Part shown: piece by piece, positions 44,609 through 53,539 of the stretch
Position numbering within the stretch: the stretch's first letter is position 1
Layout: each line of letters opens with the position of its first letter
NCBI GenBank assembly: GCA_963838805.1
Contig: CAWISK010000006.1
Span: 1-64,000, forward strand
Reading direction: 5' to 3'
Origin: CAVRQM01 sp963838805
GTDB taxonomy: Bacteria > Pseudomonadota > Alphaproteobacteria > Acetobacterales > Acetobacteraceae
Length of the DNA: 64,000 bases
Notes under the pieces: model-generated
Databases searched by the model: none
Seen by the model: the letters and a program-made list of their open reading frames with translations, nothing else
What the model was told of the DNA's origin: nothing
Position numbers and translations under genes: made by a program

Positions 44609-45134
44609 ATGGATATCCTTGGGAATGTTGCGCAGGCCCGCATTGAGGGGAGCCTGGGGATGTGCATCGTCTCCGGCGAATTCCGACCGGCGATACGCTG
44701 TCGATCGAGAGTGAGCTGTGCGAGACCTATGGCGTCAGCCGCACGACAATCCGCGAGGCGGTGCGCACGTTGATGACCAAGCGCCTGCTCGACGTGTCGC
44801 CCAAGGCCGGAGCGCGGGTCCGCGCGCGTGCCGAATGGAACCTGCTCGGCCGCGACGTGCTGGCCTGGCGCCTGCGCGCGCAATTCGATACGAAGATCGT
44901 GGAGGATATCTTGGAGATGCGGCTCTGCGTCGAGCCGCGTGTCTCATTCCTCGCGGCGGGTGATGGCACCTGCATTTAAGCGCTGATATCGCCTCGCACC
45001 GGCGCGTCTGTGCCGCGATCGTCGCACGTCCGAGGCGTGCGGAGGCGATGGAGGAGTTGCTGGTCGAATTACGTGCCCGCGCTTTGCCGCTGGCGACCGA
45101 AATTGCCGCGAACGAGGCTGCGGCGTCAGGCTGA
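44609..45134 (+). pseudogene. Remnant of a GntR/FadR-type regulator
   Basis: The N-terminal winged helix remains, with a frameshift near 44683 (LGMCIVSGEF, then GDTLSIESELCETYGVSRTT and IREAVRTLMTKRLLDVSPKA). The FCD ligand domain begins (WRLRAQFDTKIVEDILEMRL and CVEPRVSFLAA), then a stop at 44977-44979 and loss of about 100 residues, and the last FCD helices reappear (SHRRVCAAI, AMEELLVELRARALPLATEI). Internal deletion plus frameshift means it is not functional. The N-terminal ORF alone could still make a short DNA-binding fragment. Confidence 0.75.
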
Positions 45135-45893
45135 GGCGTCCTGTCGATCTCTGGCAGGAACCAGCGCAGGATCATGGTCGCGCCCCACCACCTCGCCGTG
45201 CCGCGTCTCGCCCACCTCGCACAGATCGGCCAGCGCCGGTGCCACGCTGTCGGGCGTGGCAAGCGTGGCTTGGTCCTCGCCTGGCATCGCCTCGCGCCGC
45301 AGCCGGGTCGCCACCACGCCGGGATCGAACAGGTTGACGCGCAGGCGCGTGGTGCGCGTCTCCTCGGCCCAGACCAGCACCAGATGCTCCAGCGCCGCCT
45401 TGGTGGCGCCGTACAGGCCCCAATAGGCAGCGGGACGCCGCACGATGCGGCTGGTCACGAACACCGCGCGCCCGGCTTGGGCAGCGGTCAGCAGCGGTGC
45501 CGTGCTGCGGATCAGCCGCCAGGCGGCCTCCAGATTCACGCCGACGGCTGAGGCGAAATCGCCCGGCTGGATGTGCGCTACCGGCGTCAGCCGCCCCAGC
45601 GCGCCGGCATTGCCCACCAGCACATCGAGCCGGCGGAACCGCTCGAACAGGCTGGGGCCGAGCCGGTCGAGCTGCTCACCATCCATCAGATCGAGCGGCA
45701 GTAGCGTGGCCGTGCCTCCGGCGGCGCGGATCGCGTCGTCGGTTTCCTCCAGCCCGCCCTGCGTGCGCGCGGTGATGACGACATGCAGACCGCGTCGGGC
45801 CATTTCGATCGCGACCGCGGCACCGATGCCGCGGCTGGCGCCCGTCACGAGTGCCACGCGGCGAGCCCCACCCGGACCCACGTCAGCGCACAT
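45126..45893 (-). CDS. Short-chain dehydrogenase/reductase next to purF
   Basis: SDR of 255 residues with ALVTGASRGIGAAVAIEMAR, LVGNAGALG (NAG variant), catalytic Ser in FVTSRIVRRPAAYWGLYGATK and YxxxK as YGATK. It overlaps the purF stop (ATG at 45893, purF stop at 45883). The association with purF and cvpA is common in Rhodospirillales, as I recall, but the reaction is unknown. C-terminus reaches convergently to the GntR remnant. Confidence 0.88.
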   Translation of the reverse strand: MCADVGPGGARRVALVTGASRGIGAAVAIEMARRGLHVVITARTQGGLEETDDAIRAAGGTATLLPLDLMDGEQLDRLGPSLFERFRRLDVLVGNAGALGRLTPVAHIQPGDFASAVGVNLEAAWRLIRSTAPLLTAAQAGRAVFVTSRIVRRPAAYWGLYGATKAALEHLVLVWAEETRTTRLRVNLFDPGVVATRLRREAMPGEDQATLATPDSVAPALADLCEVGETRHGEVVGRDHDPALVPARDRQDASA

Positions 45894-47351
45894 CGGCCAG
45901 CAGCACCGGCATATGCGCCTCGCCACGTTCCGCATCCGGCAACGCGATCGGATAGTCGCCGGTGAAGCAGGCATCGCAGAATTGCGGCGCCGAGGCATCG
46001 CGTCCGGGTTCGCCCACCGCGCGGTACAGCCCGTCGATCGAGACGAAAGCCAGGCTGTCGGCACCGATCAGGCTTGCCATCTCCGCCACGTCGTGCGTTG
46101 CGGCCAGCAGCTTGCCGCGCTCGGGCGTGTCGATGCCGTAGAAACAGGAATGCGTCGTCGGCGGCGAGGAGATGCGCATATGCACCTCCGCCGCCCCGGC
46201 CGCGCGCACCATCTCGACGATCTTCTTGCTGGTGGTGCCGCGCACGATGCTATCATCGACTAGAATCACCCGTCTTGCCCTCCAGCACCGCGCGATTGGC
46301 CGAATGCTTCAGCCGCACGCCGAGATTGCGGATGGTGTCGGTCGGCTCGATGAAGGTTCGGCCGACATAGTGGTTGCGGATGATCCCCAGTTCGTACGGC
46401 ACGCCGGATTCCTGCGCATAACCCATGGCCGAAGGCACGCCGCTGTCGGGCACCGGCACGATCACGTCGGCGGCGACGTGGCTCTCGCGCGCCAGCTCGC
46501 GGCCGATGCGCTTGCGCGCCGCATAGACCGGCGTGCCCTCCACCACGCTGTCGGGGCGCGCGAAATACACGTATTCGAAGATGCAGAAGCGCGACCGCTC
46601 GCGTGCGAAGGGACGGATGCTGCGCACGCCCTCGTGGTCGATCACGACGATCTCGCCCGGCTCGATGTCGCGCACGAAGGTGGCTCCGGTGATGTCGAGC
46701 GCGCAGGTCTCCGAGGCCAGCACCCATCCGCCGCTGCTCTCGATGCGGCCCAGGATCAGCGGACGCACACCCAGCGGATCGCGCACGCCGATCAGCGCCT
46801 CGTCGGTCAGCGCCACCAGCGAATAGGCGCCGACCACCTGCTTCAGCGCGTCGATCAGCCGGTCGGTGACGGTGGAATAGAGGCTGATGGCGACCAGGTG
46901 GATGAACACCTCGCTGTCGGTCGTGGACTGGAACAGGCAACCCCTGCGGATCAGCGCTGCGGCGCAGCGCCGTGGCGTTGGTCAGGTTGCCATTATGCGC
47001 GATCGCGAGGCCGCCGAACTCGAAATCGGCGAACAGCGGCTGGACGTTGCGCAGCACCGTGTCGCCGGTCGTGGCATAGCGGTTGTGGCCGATCGCGGAG
47101 GCGCCCGGCAGGCCGGCGATGATGCGCGCATCGGAGAAATTGTCGCCGACCAGCCCCACGCCCTTATGGCTGCGGAACACATGGCCGTCGAAGGCACCGA
47201 TCCCCGTAGCCGTCTGGCCGCGATGCTGAAGCGCATGCAGCGCCAGCGCGGTCAGGGCCGCGGCCTCGGGGGCGTTCCAGATGCCGACGACCGCGCATTC
47301 CTCATGCAGCTTGTCGTCGTCGTCCGGTGGGGCGGGCAGGGGTATCGGCAT
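45883..47351 (-). CDS. purF: Amidophosphoribosyltransferase, frameshifted
   Basis: First committed enzyme of purine synthesis, about 489 residues. The glutaminase domain begins after a short propeptide with HEECAVVGIW (the nucleophile Cys), then LHALQHRGQTATGIGAFDG, AIGHNRYATTGD and AIAHNGNLTNA. The phosphoribosyltransferase domain has VIVPVPDSGVPSAMGYA, and the PRPP loop VILVDDSIVRGTTSKK. Single extra bases near 46960 (restoring LIRRGCLFQSTTDSEVF) and near 46272 (restoring GKRVILVDDSIVRG) break the frame; because every motif is intact, I take them as errors. Between cvpA and SDR. Confidence 0.9.
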
Positions 47352-47376
47352 CAGCGGTCACTCCTGCCGCGGCGTG

Positions 47377-47955
47377 TCAGGGCTTGCCGATGGCTCGGCC
47401 CTGCGGCTGCGGCTGCATGAAATCGTCCGCCCGGGCTTGGCTTTGGCCCGGCGGCGGCGGCACGGCGGGCCGGTGGGCAGGCGGCAGGACGCTCACCAGC
47501 AGCACCGCGTCGTCATAGGCCAAGGGCAGGCAGCGCGCGTGCAGCAGCGGCACCGGCCAGCTTGCTGGCTCGGCCACCAGCCCGAGACCGATATAGGCGA
47601 GGCCGACCAGCACCGCACCCCGCAGCAGCCCGAAGATCACCCCCAGCGTGCGGTCGAGCCCGCCCAGCAGCGAGCCCTGCACCACCCCGCCGACCAGGCC
47701 GGCCATGATCGAGAGCAGGATCAAGGCGCCGACGAACACCGCGAGATAGGCGGCGGCATAGGACAGGTTCGGGTCGCTGATCCACTCCCGGAACCGTGGC
47801 AGCAGATAGGGTCCGCCCCACACGGCCAGCAGGGCGGCGCCCACCCAGGCGCCGATGCCCAGCACCTCGCGGACAAATCCGCGCATGAACGCCAGCAGCG
47901 CCGAGAATACGATGACCGCGACAACCGCGGCGTCCACCCAGTTCACGCTTGGCAC
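47377..47955 (-). CDS. cvpA: CvpA-family membrane protein
   Basis: Inner-membrane protein of 192 residues with four membrane segments: VDAAVVAVIVFSALLAFMRG, then LGIGAWVGAALLAVWGGPYL, YLAVFVGALILLSIMAGLVG and LLRGAVLVGLAYIGLGLVAE; the FxRGFVREVLGIGAWVGA stretch is the family signature. A Pro/Gln-rich tail follows. CvpA proteins are linked to envelope homeostasis and, historically, colicin V export. It overlaps the radA stop by 13 bases and precedes purF. Confidence 0.9.
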   Translation of the reverse strand: MPSVNWVDAAVVAVIVFSALLAFMRGFVREVLGIGAWVGAALLAVWGGPYLLPRFREWISDPNLSYAAAYLAVFVGALILLSIMAGLVGGVVQGSLLGGLDRTLGVIFGLLRGAVLVGLAYIGLGLVAEPASWPVPLLHARCLPLAYDDAVLLVSVLPPAHRPAVPPPPGQSQARADDFMQPQPQGRAIGKP

Positions 47956-49417
47956 TGCTCCTTTGCCCCCGTCACGGCGGCCGGCTGCCTATACCCTTCG
48001 CCTTCGGGGCAAGCCAGCCCTTCAGCCGTCCCCCCCCCGCGTCCCTTTCCGAAACGCGCCACTAGGTCCGACAGGTGCCCCAGCTCCTGCAGCGCTATCC
48101 CCTCCGGCGCGGCGAGCGGGCGATTGCCGCGTGCCACCCGGCGCGGCAGGCAGGCGGAAGCGAAGCCGAGCTTGGCCGCCTCCTTCAGCCGCGCCTCGGC
48201 CTGCGCCACCTGCCGCACCTCGCCCGACAGCCCGACCTCGCCAAAGAACACCGCACCCGGATCGGCGGGCTGGTCCGAGGCGGCCGAGGCCAGCGCCGCC
48301 GCGACCGCCAGATCCGCCGCGGGCTCGGCGATGCGCAGGCCGCCGGCCACGTTCAGCCAGACATCCGTGGCGCCCAGCCGCAGCCCGCAGCGCGTCTCCA
48401 GCACCGCCAGCAGCATCGACAGCCGCCCGCCATCCCAGCCCACCGCAGAGCGGCGAGGGCTGCCGCCGGGATTGGCGGCCAGCAGCGCCTGCACCTCGAC
48501 CAGCACCGGGCGGGTGCCCTCCAGCCCCGCGAACACGGCGCTGCCCGCGATGTTGCCGCGCCGCTCGGCGAGGAACAGGGCAGACGGGTTGGCAACTTCG
48601 GCCAGCCCGCGATCGGTCATTTCGAACACGCCGATCTCGTCCGTGGCGCCGAAGCGGTTCTTCACCCCGCGCAGGATGCGGAACTGGTGGCCGCGATCGC
48701 CTTCGAAGTGCAGCACCGCATCGACCATGTGCTCCAGCACGCGCGGTCCCGCGATGGCACCGTCCTTGGTCACGTGGCCCACCAGTACCACGGAGAAGCC
48801 GCGCGTCTTGGCCAGCCGGATCAGCTCGAAGGCGCAGGCGCGGACCTGTCCCACGGTGCCGGGTGCCGAATCGAGGCTGTCCAGCCACATGGTCTGGATC
48901 GAGTCGATCACCACCAGGACGGCGTCCGTTTCCGCCTCCAGGGAGGCTGCGATCTCGCGCAGGTTGATGGCGCTGGCGAGCGCCAGGGGTGCCGCCGCAA
49001 GCCCCAGGCGGCGGGCGCGCAGCCGGATCTGCTCGATCGCCTCCTCGCCCGAGACATACAGCACCCGCCGCCCGGAAGCGGCCATCCTGGCTGCTGCTTG
49101 CAGCAGCAGGGTCGATTTGCCGATGCCCGGATCGCCGCCCAGCAGCACCGCCGATGCGGGCACGAGTTCGCCGCCCAGCACCCGGTCCAGCTCGGCGATG
49201 CCGGTGGGCGCGCGCGGCGGCGGGTCGGCCGATCCCGCCAGTCCCTCGAACGCGATCTTGCGGCCGCTGCTCGGCTTGGCGGCGAGACCGGGGCCGGCTC
49301 CGCGGCCGCCTCCTCGACGATAGTGTTCCACTCGCCACAGCTCTCGCAGCGGCCGGACCATTTCGGCGTGACGGCGCCGCAGGATTGGCAGACGAAACGG
49401 GTGGCTGGCTTGGCGAT
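47943..49417 (-). CDS. radA: DNA repair protein RadA, frameshifted
   Basis: Hexameric RecA-like helicase that promotes branch migration. About 490 residues. The N-terminal C4 zinc finger (FVCQSCGAVTPKWSGRCESC, GEWNTIVEE) is in a different frame from the rest; the break is near 49290 in the low-complexity linker. Then Walker A LGGDPGIGKSTLLLQAA, the RadA KNRFG motif (RGVKNRFGATDEIGVFEM) and a C-terminal Lon-like domain (GLSGEVRQVAQAEARLKEAA). The codon where the family has its start Met (before AKPATRF) reads ATC, with no in-frame ATG, GTG or TTG after the preceding stop; a base error is likely. Confidence 0.88.
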
Positions 49418-49491
49418 GGCAGGACTCCGTCGCGAGCAGGCGCGCCGGGAGTCCTTGCCGCAGAGGCCGAGTCAGGTCAAAGCGGGCGCAT

Positions 49492-50325
49492 CTATGACGC
49501 GCCGACGGGACTTGCGGGAGAGCCGCCCGCCTCGCCCCGGTGCAGCTCGTGCTGCAAGGCGTTCAGTCCCGCGCCGCCCGCCATGTGGAACATGAGATCG
49601 TCGAGAGTGAGCTGCGAACGCGGCGTGTCGAGATCCACCTCCCCGCGCGCCAGCACCATGAAATGGTCGCCCACCATGTAGGCGTGGTGCGGATTGTGGG
49701 TGATGAAGATGACGCCGATCCCCTGCTCGCGCGCCGCCTGCGCGATGTAGCGCAGCACGATGCCGGATTGCGCCACGCCAAGGGCCGCCGTCGGCTCGTC
49801 CAGGATCAGCACCCGCGCCCCGAAATGGACCGCGCGCGCGATCGCCACCACCTGGCGCTGGCCGCCCGAGAGCGTGCCCACGGGCTGCTCCAGGTCGGCG
49901 ACGGCGATGCCCATCCGGCGCAACTCGGTGTCGGCCGTCGCCCACATCGCGGCGACGTCGAGGCGACGGAAGGGGCCGACCCCGCACATCACTTCCGAGC
50001 CGAGAAAGAAGTTCCGCCAGACGGAGAGGAGAGGGACCATCGCCAGCGTCTGATAGACAGCCGAGATGCCGAGATCGAGCGCCTCGCGCGGCGAGGTGAA
50101 CCGCACTTGCGTCCCATCCACCTTGTACGTGCCTTCGTCATGGCCGATCAATCCGGCGATGATGCTGATCAAGGTCGATTTGCCGGCGCCATTGTCGCCC
50201 AGGATACAGGTGACCTCGCCCTGCCGGACCGCGAGGCTCACGCCCTTGAGTGCGCTGATGATGCCATAGCTCTTGCCGACGCCGCTGAGCTCGATGATCG
50301 GTGTCGATGCCGATTGGTCCATCAT
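49492..50325 (-). CDS. CUT2-type sugar ABC transporter ATP-binding protein
   Basis: A 277-residue single-domain ATPase of the ribose/fructose (FrcA-like) group. Walker A LGDNGAGKSTLISIIAG, Q-loop VYQTLAMVPLLSV, signature GTLSGGQRQVVAIARAV, Walker B VLILDEPTAALG, H-loop FITHNPHHAYMV. Only one ATPase domain is present, unlike the double RbsA/MglA. Either of two adjacent Met codons may start it. It lies about 15 bases after the permease gene, last in the importer operon; given the iol genes across the divergent promoter, inositol is the likely substrate. Confidence 0.9.
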   Translation of the reverse strand: MMDQSASTPIIELSGVGKSYGIISALKGVSLAVRQGEVTCILGDNGAGKSTLISIIAGLIGHDEGTYKVDGTQVRFTSPREALDLGISAVYQTLAMVPLLSVWRNFFLGSEVMCGVGPFRRLDVAAMWATADTELRRMGIAVADLEQPVGTLSGGQRQVVAIARAVHFGARVLILDEPTAALGVAQSGIVLRYIAQAAREQGIGVIFITHNPHHAYMVGDHFMVLARGEVDLDTPRSQLTLDDLMFHMAGGAGLNALQHELHRGEAGGSPASPVGAS

Positions 50326-50340
50326 GCCTATCTCCCACGC

Positions 50341-51427
50341 CTATCTCAGGCTACTGCGCGTCGCGCGGACGCGCAGCCAGCCGTTGAAGACCGTCGCCAG
50401 CAGCAGCATCGCGCCCACGAAATACTGGAACCAGTCCGGATCCCAGTCGGCGTAGATCACCCCTTCCGTCGTCATGCCGAAGATGAAGGCGCCCTAGCGC
50501 CGAACCGGCCGCCGAACCATAGCCGCCGGTCAGCAGGCAGCCGCCCACCACGGCCGAGGCGATGTAGAGCAGCTCGTTGCCGATGCCCGCACCCGACTGC
50601 ACCGTGTCGTAGGCGAACAGCATGTGCATCCCGGTGAACCACACCGAGAAACCGACCAGCATGAACAGGCCGATCTTGACCTTTCGCACCGGAATGCCGA
50701 CCGCGCGCGCGCTGTCGCCCTGGCCGCCCACGGCGAAGATCCAGTTGCCGATCTTGGTTCGCAGCAGCACCCAGGTTCCGAGCAGGGCGAAGGCGATCCA
50801 GTACAGCACGGCGATGCTGAGCGTGACGCCGCCGATCGCGATGCTGGAGGCAAACACGACGTGGCCCGACGCAAAGCCCGGCATCATGCTGATGTCGTTG
50901 GTGGCGACATTGCCGGTGATCAGCTTGGTGACGGCGATGTTCAGGCCCTGGAGCATCAGGAAGGTGGACAAGGTGACCAGGAAGCTGTGCAGCCTGGTCC
51001 TGACCAGAAGATAGCCATTGAGCCAGCCGATGCCGAGCGACACAAACAGCGCCACGACGACGCCGATCCAGACATTCCCCACGACCTCGGTCGCAAAGAT
51101 GGCGGCGGCGAGCGACGAGGTGGTGACCGCCACCCCGGCGCTCAGGTCGAACTCTCCGCCGATCATCAGCAGGGCGACGGCCACCGCCGGGATGCCGAGT
51201 GTCGCGGATTCGTAGAGGATGGTGGTGAAGGCGGCGACTTGCCGGAACGGCGGGGCGATGATGTAGAAGAAAACAAAGACGAGAATCACCCCGCCAAGCG
51301 AGCCGACCTCGGGCCGCTTCAGCACCTTTTTCCACAGCGCCTGGTGCGTCACCCGCCGGCCCACGGGACGCGGCTCGACGCTTTGCAGGACAGTGGTCAC
51401 GGTTGCATCATTCCGGCCGGTCGGCAT
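50341..51427 (-). CDS. CUT2-type sugar ABC transporter permease, frameshifted
   Basis: Inner-membrane permease of about 361 residues with eight to ten membrane segments, RbsC/FrcC type (LGIPAVAVALLMIGGEFDLS and AGVAVTTSSLAAAIF, the conserved GxFDLSxG region; VGGCLLTGGYGSAAGSALG near the end). One extra G near 50495 breaks the frame; removing it reads ALGAFIFGMTTEGVIYADWD and the protein then ends TRSSLR at a TAG (50341-50343). Follows the binding-protein gene by 35 bases. Confidence 0.9.
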
Positions 51428-51462
51428 CGCCCTAAACTCCGAAAGCAGACCTTCGGAACGGT

Positions 51463-52419
51463 TCAGCGAGTCCCTTGCTTCGCGAATTTCGCGACATCAT
51501 CGACGTTACTCTTGTCAACGAAGGCCGGCCCGGTGAGGATGGGACCACCGCCGCCCACGACATCGCCGTTGATCTTGTACAGCCACAGCAGGTCGATGGC
51601 CTCATAGCCTTCGACAAAGGGCTGCTGATCGACCGCCCATTGCAGCTTGCCCTGCTGGATCAGCCCGACTGCACGCGGCGTGAGATCGAAGGTTCCGACC
51701 TTGGCCTTGCTGTTCGCCATCTGCACCGCGGTCAGGGCGGCCGGCGCGAAGGGCGCGCCAAGTGTCACGATGTAGCCGATCGACGGATCCTGCTGCAGCT
51801 TCGCCACCATCCGCGACTGCGCGCTCGCCATGTCGTAGCCCGGCACGTACAGCACGAACAGATTGCCGTGAAAGGTCTTCTTGATGCCGTCGCAGCGTTC
51901 CTCGAGCTGCACGGCACCCTGCTGCTGGTCCACGCAGACGGCGCTCTTGACGCCCTCGGCGTTGAGCTTCTCGCCGACCGCGTTGCCAGCCACCGTCTCA
52001 TCCTGGCCGACATAGGACATCAGCCCCGCTTTTTTCCAGTCGTCGCCGCCGGCGTTGAAGCCGATGACCGGGATGCCTGCTTCCTGCGCCTTCTTGACCA
52101 TCGGCGCCAAGGAATCGGGGAAGGCCAGGGTCAGGGCGATGCCATCGACGTGCTGCTGAATCACGTTGGTCACCAACTGAGCCTCGCCCGACGCGGTCGG
52201 GTTGGCGAGATAGATCAGCTTCACGTTGTCCTTCGCCGCCGCCGCCTCGGCACCCTTGCGGATGATGTCCCAGAAGGTGTCGCCCGGCTGACCGTGGGTG
52301 ATCATCGCGAACGCGAAATGCGGGCTCTCGGCCGCCGAACTGGCGCCGGGCTGGAACAAAGCAGCGCCTATGGCGGCGACGCTGGCAAACGCGAGCAAGG
52401 TCTTCCTGACGTTACGCAT
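51463..52419 (-). CDS. CUT2-type sugar ABC transporter substrate-binding protein
   Basis: Periplasmic type 1 binding protein of 318 residues. Signal peptide MRNVRKTLLAFASVAAIGAA with cleavage near SSAAES; then FAFAMITHGQPGDTFWDIIR and KGAEAAA, QQHVDGIALTLAFPDSL, and IPVIGFNAGGDD, the usual sugar-binding core. The domain end has QPFVEGYEAIDLLWLYK. First gene of the importer operon, divergent from the RpiR-type regulator with the operator at 52581-52594 between them. Ligand most likely myo-inositol or a related polyol, by context. Confidence 0.9.
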   Translation of the reverse strand: MRNVRKTLLAFASVAAIGAALFQPGASSAAESPHFAFAMITHGQPGDTFWDIIRKGAEAAAAKDNVKLIYLANPTASGEAQLVTNVIQQHVDGIALTLAFPDSLAPMVKKAQEAGIPVIGFNAGGDDWKKAGLMSYVGQDETVAGNAVGEKLNAEGVKSAVCVDQQQGAVQLEERCDGIKKTFHGNLFVLYVPGYDMASAQSRMVAKLQQDPSIGYIVTLGAPFAPAALTAVQMANSKAKVGTFDLTPRAVGLIQQGKLQWAVDQQPFVEGYEAIDLLWLYKINGDVVGGGGPILTGPAFVDKSNVDDVAKFAKQGTR

Positions 52420-52566
52420 TTATTCTTTCCTCCCATAAGCGCACCACGCCGGGTGCGATCTCGGATTATCTGGGCTTCTTCCGGTCCATGCGAACGCGAT
52501 GCGGTCCGCCCCAGCCGGGCTTCCTCCGCTCGTCGCGCGGGGTGACTCCTGACCTCCCTGAGGATT

Positions 52567-52594
52567 TTGACATTTTAACTGGAATAGGTATTCC
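52567..52594 (+). promoter_or_regulatory. Promoter of the iolR-like gene with overlapping operator
   Basis: TTGACA (52567-52572), a 16-base spacer and TATTCC (52589-52594) make a plausible sigma-70 promoter 30 bases before the regulator gene. The perfect inverted repeat GGAATA-GG-TATTCC (52581-52594) covers the -10 box, so the regulator probably represses itself and, from the same site, the divergent importer genes. The form GGAA-N6-TTCC is the one I recall for IolR of Sinorhizobium meliloti. Confidence 0.65.
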
Positions 52595-52626
52595 ATTTCC
52601 ATTCAGATCGGTCAAGAGTATTCCGC

Positions 52627-53490
52627 ATGGATCAGGATGCGATCGAGACCGCCCGCGCGCCGCCCCTCGACTTTCAGGCGCTGCGCGCACTCATTGTCGC
52701 CCGCCGCCCGGAGCTGCCGAAGCGGCTGGCGCAGGTGGCGGATTTGGCGGTGGCGCGCCCGCAGGAGATCGCCCTGCGCACGGTCGCCGAACTCGCGGCC
52801 GAGGCGGAGGTGCAGCCATCCGCCCTCGTCCGCTTCGCCCAGGCGCTCGGCTATTCCGGGTTCTCGGAACTGCAAGCGGTGTTCCGCGCCCATGCGCGCG
52901 CCCGCTGGCCCGAGTACGGGGAGCGGTTGCGCGCGCTCGACGCCGATCCGGGGGCCGCGACGCAGCCGGCGGACCTTCTGACGGGGTTCCTGCACGCTTC
53001 GGACGCCTCGCTGCGGGGCGCCGCCAGTTCGGTCGATCCGGCGCTGCTGGAGCAGGCGGTGGCGCTGCTTGCCGCGGCGGACACGATCTTTTTACTGGCC
53101 TCGCGACGCTCCTTCCCGATCGCTGTCTACCTCGCCTATGCGATGCGCCGGCTTGGGTTGCGCTGCGCGCTGGTGGACCAGATGGCCGGGCTGGGGCCCG
53201 AGCAGGTGGCGATGGTGCGCCCCGCCGACGCCGTGCTGGTGACGAGCTTCACGCCCTACGCGCCGATCAGCGTCGATCTGGCGACCGCCGCCGCGCGGCG
53301 CGGGGCGAAAATCGTGGCGATCACGGACTCGCCCTTCTCGCCGCTGGTGCAGACGGCGACTGTCTGGCTGGAAGTGGTCGAGGCCGACCATCTTGGCTTC
53401 CGCTCGCTGGCGGCCACACTGGCACTGGCAACCACGCTCGCCGTGGCGACGGCGCGACGGCGCCAGGACGGAATTATAATTCCAGTTTGA
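52627..53490 (+). CDS. iolR: RpiR/MurR-family regulator of inositol catabolism (IolR-like)
   Basis: A 287-residue regulator: N-terminal RpiR helix-turn-helix (TVAELAAEAEVQPSALVRFA, then QALGYSGFSELQ) and C-terminal SIS sugar-phosphate-binding domain (DTIFLLASRRSFPIAVYLAY, VLVTSFTPYAPISVDLATAA, IVAITDSPFSPL). IolR of rhizobia is of this family and responds to a phosphorylated inositol intermediate. It sits between the importer and iolC, and its last codons themselves contain an operator palindrome (53470-53483). The start ATG is 52627. Confidence 0.88.
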   Translation: MDQDAIETARAPPLDFQALRALIVARRPELPKRLAQVADLAVARPQEIALRTVAELAAEAEVQPSALVRFAQALGYSGFSELQAVFRAHARARWPEYGERLRALDADPGAATQPADLLTGFLHASDASLRGAASSVDPALLEQAVALLAAADTIFLLASRRSFPIAVYLAYAMRRLGLRCALVDQMAGLGPEQVAMVRPADAVLVTSFTPYAPISVDLATAAARRGAKIVAITDSPFSPLVQTATVWLEVVEADHLGFRSLAATLALATTLAVATARRRQDGIIIPV

Positions 53491-53514
53491 CTAATGTGTG
53501 GAATGTTCTATCCT
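53470..53514 (+). promoter_or_regulatory. iolC promoter with two operator-like palindromes
   Basis: GGAATTATAATTCC (53470-53483) is a perfect palindrome within the 3' end of the regulator gene. TTGACT (53487-53492), a 16-base spacer and TATCCT (53509-53514) form a promoter 26 bases before iolC, and a second, imperfect site GGAATGTTCTATCC (53500-53513) covers the -10. The first site sits just upstream of the -35, so two repressor dimers could close the promoter. Confidence 0.65.
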
Positions 53515-53539
53515 TCACACAAGTCATGAGGAGGGTGCA

